Positions 8,231 through 15,635 are shown, counted from the stretch's first letter. The stretch: 24,139 nt of DNA from CAZGSV01 sp964528605 (GCA_964528605.1 CAZGSV010000048.1:1-24139), one strand, 5' to 3'. Numbers and translations: made by a program. The notes: generated by a model not told the origin, from the letters alone.

Positions 8231-8529
8231 CCTGCGGGCGTGAAGGCAGGCGGCAAGCCGGAGGTGGTTCCCCTTCGGTCGCTCGGGGCGAGGGTGGTGG
8301 GGGGGCCGGGGTCTGGCGGGCGGGCACGCTGCATCGGCGTTGCCGAGGGTGGGGGGGCGGCCATCCTTGCGGCGCGACGCCTGGCGGGGCTGCTACATTG
8401 GGCGAGGCGGGCGCCTCGCCCCTACGGGATTGCGGGACGGCCGTCCTACGGCGGGTAAACCAGGCGGCTGTCCCCTATACGAGAGGGCGGCCAGGGCTGA
8501 CGCCCAGGCCCTACACTTTCGACGCCTGA
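8231..8529. other. Non-coding GC-rich intergenic region with G-tracts and hairpins
   Basis: No credible gene lies between the tRNA promoter and the riboswitch promoter. The 5' half is a G-rich tract (runs of 4-8 G between about 8281 and 8360). The 3' half holds three palindromic modules, described separately. Open frames here read as Arg/Gly/Ala-rich low-complexity protein and have no supported start. Confidence 0.7.
8400..8516. repeat. Cluster of three palindromic modules ending in (C)CCTAC or CCTAC
   Basis: Module 1 (8400-8421) has 10-bp arms GGGCGAGGCG/CGCCTCGCCC, followed by CTAC. Module 2 (8435-8446) is the perfect palindrome GGACGGCCGTCC, followed by TAC. Module 3 (8489-8510) has 9-bp arms GGCCAGGGC/GCCCAGGCC with one mismatch, followed by CTAC. 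The arms differ but the CCTAC-type boundary recurs, as in the cluster at 22588-22885. They could be REP-like dispersed elements or transcription-termination hairpins. Confidence 0.6.
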
Positions 8530-8558
8530 TTGACTGGCGCGCAAGGAGGTGTTAGTCT
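8530..8558 (+). promoter_or_regulatory. Promoter of the cobalamin-riboswitch operon
   Basis: TTGACT (8530-8535) and TAGTCT (8553-8558) have a 17-bp spacer. The predicted transcription start (about 8565) falls just before the riboswitch P1 stem at 8569, so promoter and aptamer fit together. Confidence 0.65.
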
Positions 8559-8568
8559 TGGGGGTAAT

Positions 8569-8742
8569 GCGGGCGGAGCGTCCTGCCCATCGGGGTGGGA
8601 CATGGAAGGCGGTGCAAGTCCGCCACTGCCCCGCAACTGTGACCGGGGACTGCGGTCGCGAGGATGCCACTGTCCCGCCTGAGGCGGGATGGGAAGGCGC
8701 GGCCAAGGGTTGATCCGGAAGTCAGGAGACGACTCCGCCTGC
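8569..8742 (+). promoter_or_regulatory. Cobalamin (B12) riboswitch aptamer
   Basis: The conserved core of the cobalamin aptamer class is recognisable in order: GGAAGGCGGTGCAAGTCCGCC, CTGCCCCGCAACTGTGACCGG, the B12 box GCCACTG at 8666-8672, GGGAAGGC and AAGTCAGGAGAC at 8719-8730. The ends form a 10-bp P1 stem, GCGGGCGGAG (8569-8578) with CTCCGCCTGC (8733-8742), with one G-U pair. By family knowledge, ligand binding shuts down downstream expression. The downstream genes encode a B12-type importer, which fits. Confidence 0.95.
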
Positions 8743-8747
8743 GACCA

Positions 8748-8769
8748 TTCTTTCCTTCGCGGGAAGGGA
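8748..8769 (+). promoter_or_regulatory. Riboswitch expression platform: Shine-Dalgarno-sequestering hairpin
   Basis: TTCTTTCC (8748-8755) can pair with GGAAGGGA (8762-8769), closing a 6-nt loop and burying the AAGGGAG ribosome-binding site of the first gene. The loop segment TCGCG (8757-8761) is complementary to CGCGA at 8657-8661 in the aptamer, resembling the L5-L13 kissing contact known in this class. There is no U-tract, so control looks translational. Confidence 0.65.
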
Positions 8770-8779
8770 GTTGGTTGCA

Positions 8780-9532
8780 TTGGTCGGCAAAGGTCGTTCC
8801 CCCTCGGTTCACCGTCGCGCTTTCACTCTCATCGAGTTGCTCGTGGTTATCGCCATCATCTCCATTCTGGCCGCGCTGCTTTTCCCGGTCATCTCCCGCG
8901 CGCGCGAGGCGGCGCGCAAGACCGCCTGCCTGAGCAACCTGCGTCAACTAGGAATGGCGGCGGCGCTCTACGCGCAGGACTGGAACGAGCGCTTCTGCCC
9001 CCCCCTGGGGGGCCACGCCCCGGACTTCAGTTGGGGGTACTACTGGTGGGGGTATGTGGAGGGTGACCAGGTGGATCAGGAACGCGGCCTGCTCTACAAC
9101 CACATCAAGAGCGGCGGGCTCGATAAGTGCCCGTCGTTCGCGCTGGTAAAGCGCGGCGGCCTGCGCGGCTTGGGCTACGGCTACAACTACGCCTACGTCG
9201 GCGGCGACGTGGGCGTCACGCACGACTGGACGAACTTCCCCGGCACGCCCGCCGCTCAGGCGGCCATTCAGGACCCCACAGGGACCGTGATGTTCGCCGA
9301 CAGCGCGCGCAACAACTGGACGGACCCCACCAAGATGGAGGAGAACGCCTACCTAGATCCGCCTAGCATGTCCTGGGGTTGGTCAACGGTTCACTTCCGG
9401 CACAACGGGCTCGTGAACATCGTCTGGGTGGACGGCCATGCCTCCACTATGCCCCGTGAAGGGCCGCCCAACCTGTTCATCCCCTCGCTCGGGGACTTGG
9501 GCAACGATGACAGCCTCTTTGACCGACAGTAG
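8780..9532 (+). CDS. Type IV prepilin-like (pseudopilin) protein with H-X9-DG C-terminal motif
   Basis: I chose TTG 8780 because the AAGGGAG ribosome-binding site (8764-8770) is 9 nt upstream; TTG 8771 would abut it. The 250-aa protein has a class III signal: basic RR, then A14 before FTLIE (Ala instead of the usual Gly at -1), followed by a hydrophobic helix to about residue 37. The conserved RAREAARKTACLSNLRQLG block follows. The C-terminal region contains H208-X9-D218-G219 (HNGLVNIVWVDGHA), the H-X9-DG signature of a large family of secreted pseudopilins whose function is poorly known. It is the first gene after the cobalamin riboswitch, and its last 26 nt overlap the ATPase gene, so it is very probably co-translated with a corrinoid importer. 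Confidence 0.9.
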   Translation: MVGKGRSPSVHRRAFTLIELLVVIAIISILAALLFPVISRAREAARKTACLSNLRQLGMAAALYAQDWNERFCPPLGGHAPDFSWGYYWWGYVEGDQVDQERGLLYNHIKSGGLDKCPSFALVKRGGLRGLGYGYNYAYVGGDVGVTHDWTNFPGTPAAQAAIQDPTGTVMFADSARNNWTDPTKMEENAYLDPPSMSWGWSTVHFRHNGLVNIVWVDGHASTMPREGPPNLFIPSLGDLGNDDSLFDRQ

Positions 9533-10343
9533 CGCGGCCGCCGAGGCCCCGCCCGCGATCGTCGTAGAGAAGCTGGTCTGCGGCTACGACGGCGCCGAGG
9601 TGCTCCACGGCGTCAGCCTCACCGTGGGCGTGGGGCAGTTTTTCGGCCTGGTGGGGCCCAACGGCTCGGGCAAGACGACGCTGCTGCGGGCGCTGGCGGG
9701 AATCGTGCGGCCAAGCGGGGGCGCGATTAGCATTCTCGGCCGGGCGCTCGGCGCTCTCTCGCCGCGGGCGTTGGCGCGCACTGTCGCGGTGGTGCCCCAG
9801 GTGTCCGAAGCGACCTTTGCTTTCACGGTGGAGGAGATTGTTGCCATGGGGCGGCACCCGCACCTCGGTCGCCTGCAGTCGCAGAGTCCCTCCGACCGCG
9901 CCGCCATTGAGCAGGCGCTGCGAGTGACCGGCCTGAGCGAGATGCGCGACCGCTTGGTAACCGAAATCAGCGGCGGCGAGAGGCAGATGGCGGTCATCGC
10001 TCGCGCCCTGGCCCAACAGGCCAGCGTCTTGCTCCTGGACGAGGCGACAAGCCAACTTGACCTGGCGCACCAGCGCGACGTCTTGGCCTTGCTTCTGCAT
10101 CTCAACCGGGAGCGCCAGACCACGATGGTGATGGTCTCTCACGACCTCAACCTCGCGGCCGCCCACTGCGATACCATGGCAGTGCTGGCCGGGGGCCGCC
10201 TGCACCGCGTGGGCCCCCCCGCGGACATTGTGACCGCAGAAACCATTGCGGAGGTCTACCACGTTGACGCCCATGTGGCGCCGCATCCTGTGACGGGCGA
10301 TCCCTATCTGTACGTGCTGCCCAGGCAAGGGAGGCGCGTCTAG
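9507..10343 (+). CDS. btuD: Cobalamin-type ABC importer ATP-binding protein
   Basis: This is the 278-aa cytoplasmic ATPase of a type II ABC importer. It has Walker A GPNGSGKT (50-57), Q-loop VVPQ (95-98), signature SGGERQ (155-160), Walker B LLLDE (175-179) and the H-loop His212 in SHD. MGRHPH at 114-119 is typical of the BtuD/FecE/HmuV class. The start ATG 9507 lies inside the end of the pseudopilin gene (26-nt overlap), so translation is probably coupled. The class also imports siderophores and haem; the upstream riboswitch points to cobalamin or another corrinoid. The stop codon abuts the btuF-like ATG. Confidence 0.92.
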   Translation: MTASLTDSSAAAEAPPAIVVEKLVCGYDGAEVLHGVSLTVGVGQFFGLVGPNGSGKTTLLRALAGIVRPSGGAISILGRALGALSPRALARTVAVVPQVSEATFAFTVEEIVAMGRHPHLGRLQSQSPSDRAAIEQALRVTGLSEMRDRLVTEISGGERQMAVIARALAQQASVLLLDEATSQLDLAHQRDVLALLLHLNRERQTTMVMVSHDLNLAAAHCDTMAVLAGGRLHRVGPPADIVTAETIAEVYHVDAHVAPHPVTGDPYLYVLPRQGRRV

Positions 10344-11306
10344 ATGGCGGCCAGGATTGCAGCCGCGCTTCTGCTGGGGGCCGGCCTGTTGCTGCTCGGG
10401 TGTCGCGGCTCGACGCATACAACACAACGCTCGGGGGCGCAGAAGGGAACCGTCTCGGTGACCGATGCGCTGGGTCGCAAGGTGACGCTCGCGCGCGCGG
10501 CGCAACGGATCGTCTCCTTGCAGCCGAACAACACGGAGATTCTCTTCGCGCTCGGTCTGGGTGATCGCGTGGTCGCGGTGACCAAGTACTGCGACTACCC
10601 GCCCGAGGCCAAGCAGAAGCCCAACGTCGGCGACCTGCTCTCGCCCAGCGTTGAGCGCATCCTGTCATTCCAGCCGGGCCTAGTGCTTGTCGGCCAGGGC
10701 ACGGACATGCGGGTGGTGCAGGCGCTCGAATCCATGGGCGTGCCGACTTTCGCGGTGCACCCAAAGACGGTGGCTTCGGTGCTGCAGGCGGTCCTGGACG
10801 TGGGGCAACTGTGCGGCGTGGGTCCGCGGGCCGAGCAGTTAGCGGCGTCGCTGCGCGCACGCATGGTCGCGGTGACCGAAAAGACGAGCGTGTTGCCTCC
10901 GGCTCGTCGGCCGCGCGTGCTGTACGGATACCCGGAGGTGCCGGTGCAGACCGCGAGCGGCCGCACCTTCGTGGGCGACATCATCCGACTTGCGGGCGGG
11001 ACCAACATCGGCGAGGACAACCGGGTCGAGTGGCCTGCGTTATCGCTCGAGGCCATCATCAAGGCGGACCCCCAGGTAATCCTCAGCGGCTATTCCAGAG
11101 ACTACCTGTCGCGCGAGGAAAGTCTGCGGCGTTGGGCGGCGCTCAAGAGCCAGCCCGCCTGGCGGCAGATCACCGCCGTCAAGACCGACCGCATCAGCAT
11201 GCTGAATCTGGACGTGCTCTTGCGTCCGGGCCCGCGCGTGTTTCAAGGGCTGGAGGAAGTGGCGCGGTTCCTTCATCCGGAATTGTTCGGCGAGGCGCGC
11301 CCGTGA
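10344..11306 (+). CDS. btuF: Corrinoid ABC importer substrate-binding lipoprotein
   Basis: This 320-aa protein has a lipoprotein signal peptide: hydrophobic residues 5-18 and lipobox LLLGC with the lipidated Cys20. A class III periplasmic-binding-protein fold follows (VTDALGRKVTLARAAQRIVSLQPNNTEILFALG, two lobes joined by a long helix). It would capture the ligand outside the inner membrane and deliver it to the BtuC-like permease. Its ATG directly follows the stop codon of the ATPase gene, and its TGA overlaps the permease GTG. The family also includes ferric-siderophore and haem binders. Specificity for cobalamin is inferred from the riboswitch. Confidence 0.92.
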   Translation: MAARIAAALLLGAGLLLLGCRGSTHTTQRSGAQKGTVSVTDALGRKVTLARAAQRIVSLQPNNTEILFALGLGDRVVAVTKYCDYPPEAKQKPNVGDLLSPSVERILSFQPGLVLVGQGTDMRVVQALESMGVPTFAVHPKTVASVLQAVLDVGQLCGVGPRAEQLAASLRARMVAVTEKTSVLPPARRPRVLYGYPEVPVQTASGRTFVGDIIRLAGGTNIGEDNRVEWPALSLEAIIKADPQVILSGYSRDYLSREESLRRWAALKSQPAWRQITAVKTDRISMLNLDVLLRPGPRVFQGLEEVARFLHPELFGEARP

Positions 11307-12322
11307 GGAGGCGGTTGCTGCCGGTGCTCGCGCTGCTGGCGCTGCTGCTGGTGAGCGGGGTGTTGGCGTCGCTGATGGTAGGGGAGGTCCACCTGTCGCT
11401 GGGGCAGATCGCTGAGAGCGTGGTGGGCGGGCCCGGCCCGGCGTCCTTGCGGGAGCAGACGCTGGCCCACACCCTGATATGGGAGCTGCGCTTGCCGCGC
11501 GCGTTGCTGGCGGCGGTGGTGGGCATGGCGCTGGCGCTTGCGGGCGCGGTGATGCAGTCCTTGTTCCGCAACCCGATGGCCGATCCGTACATCGTGGGCG
11601 TTTCGGCGGGCGCCGCGTGTGGTGCGGTAGCGGCGATCGTTTTCAAGTTGCCCGCATTGGCGGGCGCGGTCTCTTCCGTGCCGCCGTTTGCCTTCCTAGG
11701 GGCGCTGGCAGCGACTTGGCTGGTCTATCTGCTGTCGCGTCGGGGGGGGCGGGTGCCGGTCGCCACTCTGCTGCTCACGGGCATCGCGGTGGGAGCGCTC
11801 TTCACCGCCGCTACCTCCTTTCTGGTCATCACTCGCCAGGAGAGCGCCCGCGTGGTGCTCTTCTGGCTCATGGGGAGCATTGCGGGGGCTCAATGGCATC
11901 AGGTGGCGAGCGTCGCCGCTTATGCCGCGCTGGCGCTGGTGGTGGTAGCCTTCTATGCCCGGGACATGGACGTTCTGCTCCTCGGGGAGGAGAGGGCGCA
12001 GGAACTGGGCGTCAACGTGGAGCGCACGCGCGCGGTGCTGCTCGCGGCCTCGTCGCTGGCAGCGGCCGCCGCGGTCTCGGTAACCGGCCTCATCGGATTC
12101 GTGGGCCTGGTGGTGCCGCACCTGGTGCGCCTGGTCGTGGGGCCGCGGCACACCCTGGTGCTGCCGGGTTCGCTTTTGTGCGGGGGGGCGCTGCTGGTAT
12201 ACGCCGATCTGCTCGCGCGGTCACTCACCGGCAGCGAGATCCCCATCGGCGTGGTCACCGCCTTCCTAGGTGCACCGTTCTTCCTCTACCTGCTCGCGCG
12301 CCAGAAGCCGGTCACGCTTTAG
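11303..12322 (+). CDS. btuC: Corrinoid ABC importer permease (FecCD/BtuC family)
   Basis: This 339-aa FecCD-type permease has about 9-10 predicted membrane segments. Family landmarks are WELRLPRALLAAVVGMALALAG at about residue 60, QSLFRNPMADPYIVGVSAGAA, the ELGV coupling-helix region that contacts the ATPase, and GLIGFVGLVVPHLVRL. The GTG start at 11303 overlaps the lipoprotein stop (GTGA). The frame is open about 490 nt further upstream, but that part is out-of-frame btuF and has no family similarity. It is the last gene of the riboswitch operon; there is no clear T-rich terminator before the next promoter. Confidence 0.93.
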   Translation: MRRRLLPVLALLALLLVSGVLASLMVGEVHLSLGQIAESVVGGPGPASLREQTLAHTLIWELRLPRALLAAVVGMALALAGAVMQSLFRNPMADPYIVGVSAGAACGAVAAIVFKLPALAGAVSSVPPFAFLGALAATWLVYLLSRRGGRVPVATLLLTGIAVGALFTAATSFLVITRQESARVVLFWLMGSIAGAQWHQVASVAAYAALALVVVAFYARDMDVLLLGEERAQELGVNVERTRAVLLAASSLAAAAAVSVTGLIGFVGLVVPHLVRLVVGPRHTLVLPGSLLCGGALLVYADLLARSLTGSEIPIGVVTAFLGAPFFLYLLARQKPVTL

Positions 12323-12338
12323 TCTAGGGCGCGCCGCG

Positions 12339-12367
12339 TTGAAGGCGGCCATGCTATCTGCTACCAT
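12339..12367 (+). promoter_or_regulatory. Probable promoter for the 405-aa gene and kdsB
   Basis: TTGAAG (12339-12344) and TACCAT (12362-12367) have a 17-bp spacer, 30 nt before the ATG at 12398. The -10 is imperfect. Confidence 0.4.
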
Positions 12368-12397
12368 CCGGCGAGAACGCCTACGGAGGAGCGACCG

Positions 12398-13615
12398 ATG
12401 GCAGACAGGAACGCGCGGCTGCTGGCCAGCCTCTGGCAGCAACTGGATGCGACCACACAGGAGCGGATTGGGCAGGCTGCGAGAGCGGTGTGCGCCGCCA
12501 AGGAGGCCGGCAAGAAGATCGCGGTGGTGGTCGGCAGCGGACCCAACATTCACGAGGGGGTGACAACGCTTATTGCTGGGCTGATTGCGGCGGGCGTGAT
12601 AGACGGCATAACCACCTCTTCGGCGGTGGTGTGCCACGAGATGGGCGGGGCGCTGGAGCGAGTGCACCGCGTCGAGGCCGACCTGGTTGGCGTCTGCGAG
12701 GAGAAGCGCGCGCTCGACAACAAGGCGGAGGCCTCGCTGCTCTCCGAGGTCTGGCTCGAGGAACTCAAGGCGGAGATGGTGATTGACGAGCACTACTACC
12801 GCGGGCTGCTGAGGCTGCCCGGGGACGATATCATCAAGGCCGCCGCCAACCTCGCTTACCCGTTGGGGCTGCGCACCGAGCGGCTGGCGCGCGAGGCGGA
12901 AGTGCTCGCCCGGGCCCACAACAGCACCGTCGAAGCCATAGCCGGAGCCGGCGCTGACCCTCTGACTATGATGGGCGCAGCCGCGCGCAAGGGCGTGCCC
13001 GCTATCGTCTCGGTGCCGCAATTGGTCGGCGGAGGCGGGGTGGGGCTCGCCATAGGCGATGCCATAAGCATCACCGAACGCAGCGTCCGGGTCGCCACCT
13101 TGCTCGCGGAGGCGCAGGTCATCATCGAGTCCGGCATCGTGCTCACGCAAGAGATTCACGACGGTCCGCTGGAGTTGTACACGGGCCACGGGCTGTGGGC
13201 GGACTGGCAGGGCCACTCCACCTACTCCCTGCGCGGCAAGACGGTGATCCGCATTGACCTTGACCCCAACTTGGAGGCGGCCTGGCAACAGCAGCGGCAG
13301 TCCTCGATGGTGGCCGAGGCCATCGCCAAGGGCTTGCCCAAGACCAAACTGACGGGGATCCCGTTCCGGATGGAGATGTCCGGTTTCTGCCGGCTGCCGG
13401 GCAGCCTGCCGATCATCGCCGACCTGGGCGTGGTCTGGCCGCTGCTCGCGGACAAGGTCAGCGAGCAGCTCCGCATGGATCTGCCGTTCATGTCCTACCC
13501 ACAGGAGACGCCTGAGGGGCAGGCGATGCGCGATTGGATCGTGGAGAACGTCAGGCCGGTGAGCCGGATCGAGATGCTGAAGGCGGCGCGGAGGATGATG
13601 GGAGGCGGTCACTGA
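12398..13615 (+). CDS. Uncharacterised protein, deoxyhypusine-synthase-like Rossmann fold (tentative)
   Basis: This 405-aa soluble protein is preceded by GGAGGAG and starts at ATG. I do not recognise a named family. Residues 41-85 (IAVVVGSGPNIH, then LIAAGVIDGITTSSAVVCHEMGGAL) resemble the nucleotide-binding half of deoxyhypusine-synthase-like proteins and the C-terminal domain of LOR/SDH-type enzymes. The later KGVPAIVSVPQLVGGGG (198-214) and KTVIRIDLDPNLEAAW (281-296) segments fall in the same relative order as KGVPFVLAGS and VCVDINP-type segments there. A DHS-type catalytic lysine could not be assigned. It overlaps kdsB by ATGA, suggesting co-translation, but no role in Kdo synthesis is established. 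The gene is certain and the fold is a guess. Confidence 0.9.
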   Translation: MADRNARLLASLWQQLDATTQERIGQAARAVCAAKEAGKKIAVVVGSGPNIHEGVTTLIAGLIAAGVIDGITTSSAVVCHEMGGALERVHRVEADLVGVCEEKRALDNKAEASLLSEVWLEELKAEMVIDEHYYRGLLRLPGDDIIKAAANLAYPLGLRTERLAREAEVLARAHNSTVEAIAGAGADPLTMMGAAARKGVPAIVSVPQLVGGGGVGLAIGDAISITERSVRVATLLAEAQVIIESGIVLTQEIHDGPLELYTGHGLWADWQGHSTYSLRGKTVIRIDLDPNLEAAWQQQRQSSMVAEAIAKGLPKTKLTGIPFRMEMSGFCRLPGSLPIIADLGVVWPLLADKVSEQLRMDLPFMSYPQETPEGQAMRDWIVENVRPVSRIEMLKAARRMMGGGH

Positions 13616-14349
13616 TGATGCGCGTGCTGGGGGTGATACCGGCCCGCTACGGCTCCACGCGCCTGCCGGGGAAGCCCCTGATTGACATAGCGGGCAAGCC
13701 GATGATCCAGCGAGTGTACGAGCGGGCCTCGCAAGCGCGCTTGCTCGACCGGCTCATCGTGGCCACCGACGATACGCGCATCGAGAACGTGGTCAGGGGC
13801 TTCGGCGGCGAGGCGCGCATGACCAGCCCGGACCACCCCACGGGCACCGACCGCCTGGCCGAGGTGGTGCGCGACATCGAGTGCGAAGCCGTGGTCAACA
13901 TTCAGGGCGACGAGCCGCTGATTGAGCCGACGGTGATTGATCTGGCGGCGGAGGCGCTGCTCTCGGACGCCTCGGTCTCCATATCCACGCTGATGACCAA
14001 GGTTGCCGACGAGGCCGAGGCACAAGACAGCAACGTGACCAAGGTGGTTGTGGACGGCAACGGCCTCGCCCTTTACTTCTCCTCACTGCCCATTCCCGGC
14101 CACCGCGCTAAGACCGGTCACGGCTGGTACAAGCACATCGGCCTTTACGTCTATCGCCGGGACTTCCTGCTTCTCTTCCCTACCCTACCGCGCACGCCGC
14201 TGGAGCAGACGGAGAAACTAGAGCAGTTGCGCGCGCTCGAGCACGGCTACCGCATCAAAGTGGTCGAGACCGAGCACGATTCGCTTTCGGTGGACGTGCC
14301 GGAAGACGTCGAGCGCGTGGTAGCGGCCCTGCGTGAGGGCGCAGCCTAG
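13615..14349 (+). CDS. kdsB: 3-deoxy-manno-octulosonate cytidylyltransferase (CMP-Kdo synthetase)
   Basis: This is a 244-aa cytosolic enzyme that activates Kdo with CTP to make CMP-Kdo for the LPS inner core. It has the N-terminal nucleotide-binding motif IPARYGSTRLPGKPL, the ATDD segment, QGDEPLI and the C-terminal SVDVPEDVERV. Length is typical. The start ATG overlaps the upstream stop (TGATG, with a second Met immediately after) and GGGAGG lies 7-8 nt upstream. Its presence implies an LPS-bearing outer membrane. It converges on the porin gene. Confidence 0.95.
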   Translation: MMRVLGVIPARYGSTRLPGKPLIDIAGKPMIQRVYERASQARLLDRLIVATDDTRIENVVRGFGGEARMTSPDHPTGTDRLAEVVRDIECEAVVNIQGDEPLIEPTVIDLAAEALLSDASVSISTLMTKVADEAEAQDSNVTKVVVDGNGLALYFSSLPIPGHRAKTGHGWYKHIGLYVYRRDFLLLFPTLPRTPLEQTEKLEQLRALEHGYRIKVVETEHDSLSVDVPEDVERVVAALREGAA

Positions 14350-14375
14350 CACGCGGCTCAATCGTCCGCCGGGGC

Positions 14376-14391
14376 CGCCGCAAGCGCGGCG
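14376..14391. terminator. Candidate hairpin between convergent kdsB and porin genes
   Basis: CGCCGC-AAGC-GCGGCG forms a 6-bp GC stem in the 48-nt spacer between two converging genes. It lacks a T-tract, so intrinsic termination would be weak. Confidence 0.3.
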
Positions 14392-14397
14392 CCTACC

Positions 14398-15369
14398 CTA
14401 TCCGCCGAACTCCATCTGCGCTTCGAGCATGAGCAGGTTGCCGTCGTTGGCCGCGTAGCCGCTGTAGCCCGGGTCCACGTCCTTGATCTGGTACAGGGCG
14501 GTCAGACGCGTCTGCGCGTCGAACTTCTGCACGTAGCCGATGGTGAGGCGCCGGAAGGTCGTGTCGGGAACGTCCGTGTTCTCGTCATAGAGGTCGTATT
14601 TGGCGAAGGCGACGTCGCCCTTCTTGCCGACCTTGCCGGACAGGCGCAGGTAGCCCCCTGACACGTCAGCCCCTAAGTCGCGCCCGCGCACGTATTCGGC
14701 TCGAACGCCGAGGGGGTCAAAGTTGAGGTCGGCGCCGGCGGTCAACCTGGTGCGGACGGTGGTCACGGGCGGGGCGCCGGTGGTGAACTTGCCGGTGTAG
14801 TAGGCGAGCGCCAGACTGCCCGCGTTGATGGGAATGACCTCGCGCACGAGCACATCCTTGTGCTGGTTGTTGTCCGCCTTGTTGAGCCCGTTGCCGTTGA
14901 CGATCGCCAGGTCCCACGAGGGCGCGTGACTCTGGCCCTTCACCTGTACGTAGACGCCGGCGTCACGGTTCTTGGGCACGAGTCGCGTCCAGGCCTCGCT
15001 CAATTCGCGCTCGAGCAGTTTGCTGCAGGGCTCGATGATGTCGTATGCGATGGGCAGCTTGAACTGGCCGAGGCGGATGGTGGCGTTGGTGTCGCGCGGG
15101 CTGAGGACACAGTAGGCGTCCAGGATGGCAGGCGTGCCGCTGGCGTCCAGTTGCACGCGGGCGGCGGTCTGCGGGGTCAAGGCGGCGTCCAGCGTGAGGC
15201 GGGCGCGGCGCACGGAGAAGGTGGCGGGGGTGCCGGGCGCTTCATCGGCGGTGTAGCGCGCTTGCACGAATCCGCTGACCTTGAGCTCCGGAGCAGACCA
15301 CGCAGCCGCCGACAGCAACACCGCGGCACACGAGACGACAGCAGCATAGCGAAAGGCTTTCCACACCAT
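14398..15369 (-). CDS. Outer-membrane porin, OprO/OprP (phosphate-selective porin)-like
   Basis: The 323-aa precursor starts at the ATG at 15369, with GGGAGG 11 nt upstream. A signal peptide follows: basic start, hydrophobic core and cleavage near AAAWSA. An open extension of 49 codons upstream looks non-coding. The mature part reads as alternating beta-strands, with family landmarks VRRARLTLDAALTP near residue 60, LRLGQFKLP-type (IRLGQFKLPIAYD), and PKNRDAGVYVQVKG. It ends in a short aromatic-poor strand (EAQMEFGG). Such trimeric barrels pass anions or sugars; specificity cannot be told from the sequence. It is shorter than the usual roughly 400 aa. A CATAAT box at 15445-15440 may be its -10. 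Confidence 0.75.
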   Translation of the reverse strand: MVWKAFRYAAVVSCAAVLLSAAAWSAPELKVSGFVQARYTADEAPGTPATFSVRRARLTLDAALTPQTAARVQLDASGTPAILDAYCVLSPRDTNATIRLGQFKLPIAYDIIEPCSKLLERELSEAWTRLVPKNRDAGVYVQVKGQSHAPSWDLAIVNGNGLNKADNNQHKDVLVREVIPINAGSLALAYYTGKFTTGAPPVTTVRTRLTAGADLNFDPLGVRAEYVRGRDLGADVSGGYLRLSGKVGKKGDVAFAKYDLYDENTDVPDTTFRRLTIGYVQKFDAQTRLTALYQIKDVDPGYSGYAANDGNLLMLEAQMEFGG

Positions 15370-15455
15370 GGCGCAAGAAGACCTCCCTTTGCGTTCGAGC
15401 GGAAGCGCGGGACGGCACGCCCCCGTGACGGTTCGCGCCATTATGCCGCAGCATG

Positions 15456-15472
15456 ATGGCACCACATGTGAC
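15456..15472 (-). promoter_or_regulatory. Candidate regulatory element, copy 2 (shared with 3366-3382)
   Basis: On the minus strand it reads GTCACATGTGGTGCCAT, 15/17 identical to the element upstream of the glycosidase at 3366-3382. It sits 10 nt upstream of a possible porin -10 box (CATAAT, 15445-15440), in the place of a poor -35, where an activator could bind. Confidence 0.25.
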
Positions 15473-15635
15473 AACAGTGTTGCCTTTAAGTGCGCCAAGG
15501 CCTCGCCCGCCCCCACGCCTGCCTTTACTATTTAGACAACCTCGGGGCAGAATGGTTGCGCGCTTATGGAGCCAAGGCGCCCCGGGGGGCTCGCCGGGGC
15601 GTTCGCAGCATTCCAAGCGCAGGGGAGTATCGGGA

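Noticed and set aside
8281..8360. The G-rich tract with several runs of four or more G was considered as a regulatory G-quadruplex.
   Set aside because: It is compatible with quadruplex folding, but in such GC-rich intergenic DNA there is no positional link to a promoter or ribosome-binding site to support a function.
10811..11302. The reading frame of the importer permease is open about 490 nt upstream, over the btuF-like gene.
   Set aside because: That part is a different frame of the btuF-like coding region. The GTG at 11303, overlapping the btuF stop, gives a normal 339-aa FecCD permease.
12266..13612. A 448-codon antisense frame over the 405-aa gene.
   Set aside because: Its composition is typical of GC-rich shadow frames, and the plus-strand gene has a promoter, a ribosome-binding site and coherent motifs.
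15524..15553. TTTACT and CAGAAT with an 18-bp spacer upstream of the Gfo/Idh/MocA gene.
   Set aside because: Both boxes are weak matches and the distance to the start is about 80 nt, so I did not call a promoter.
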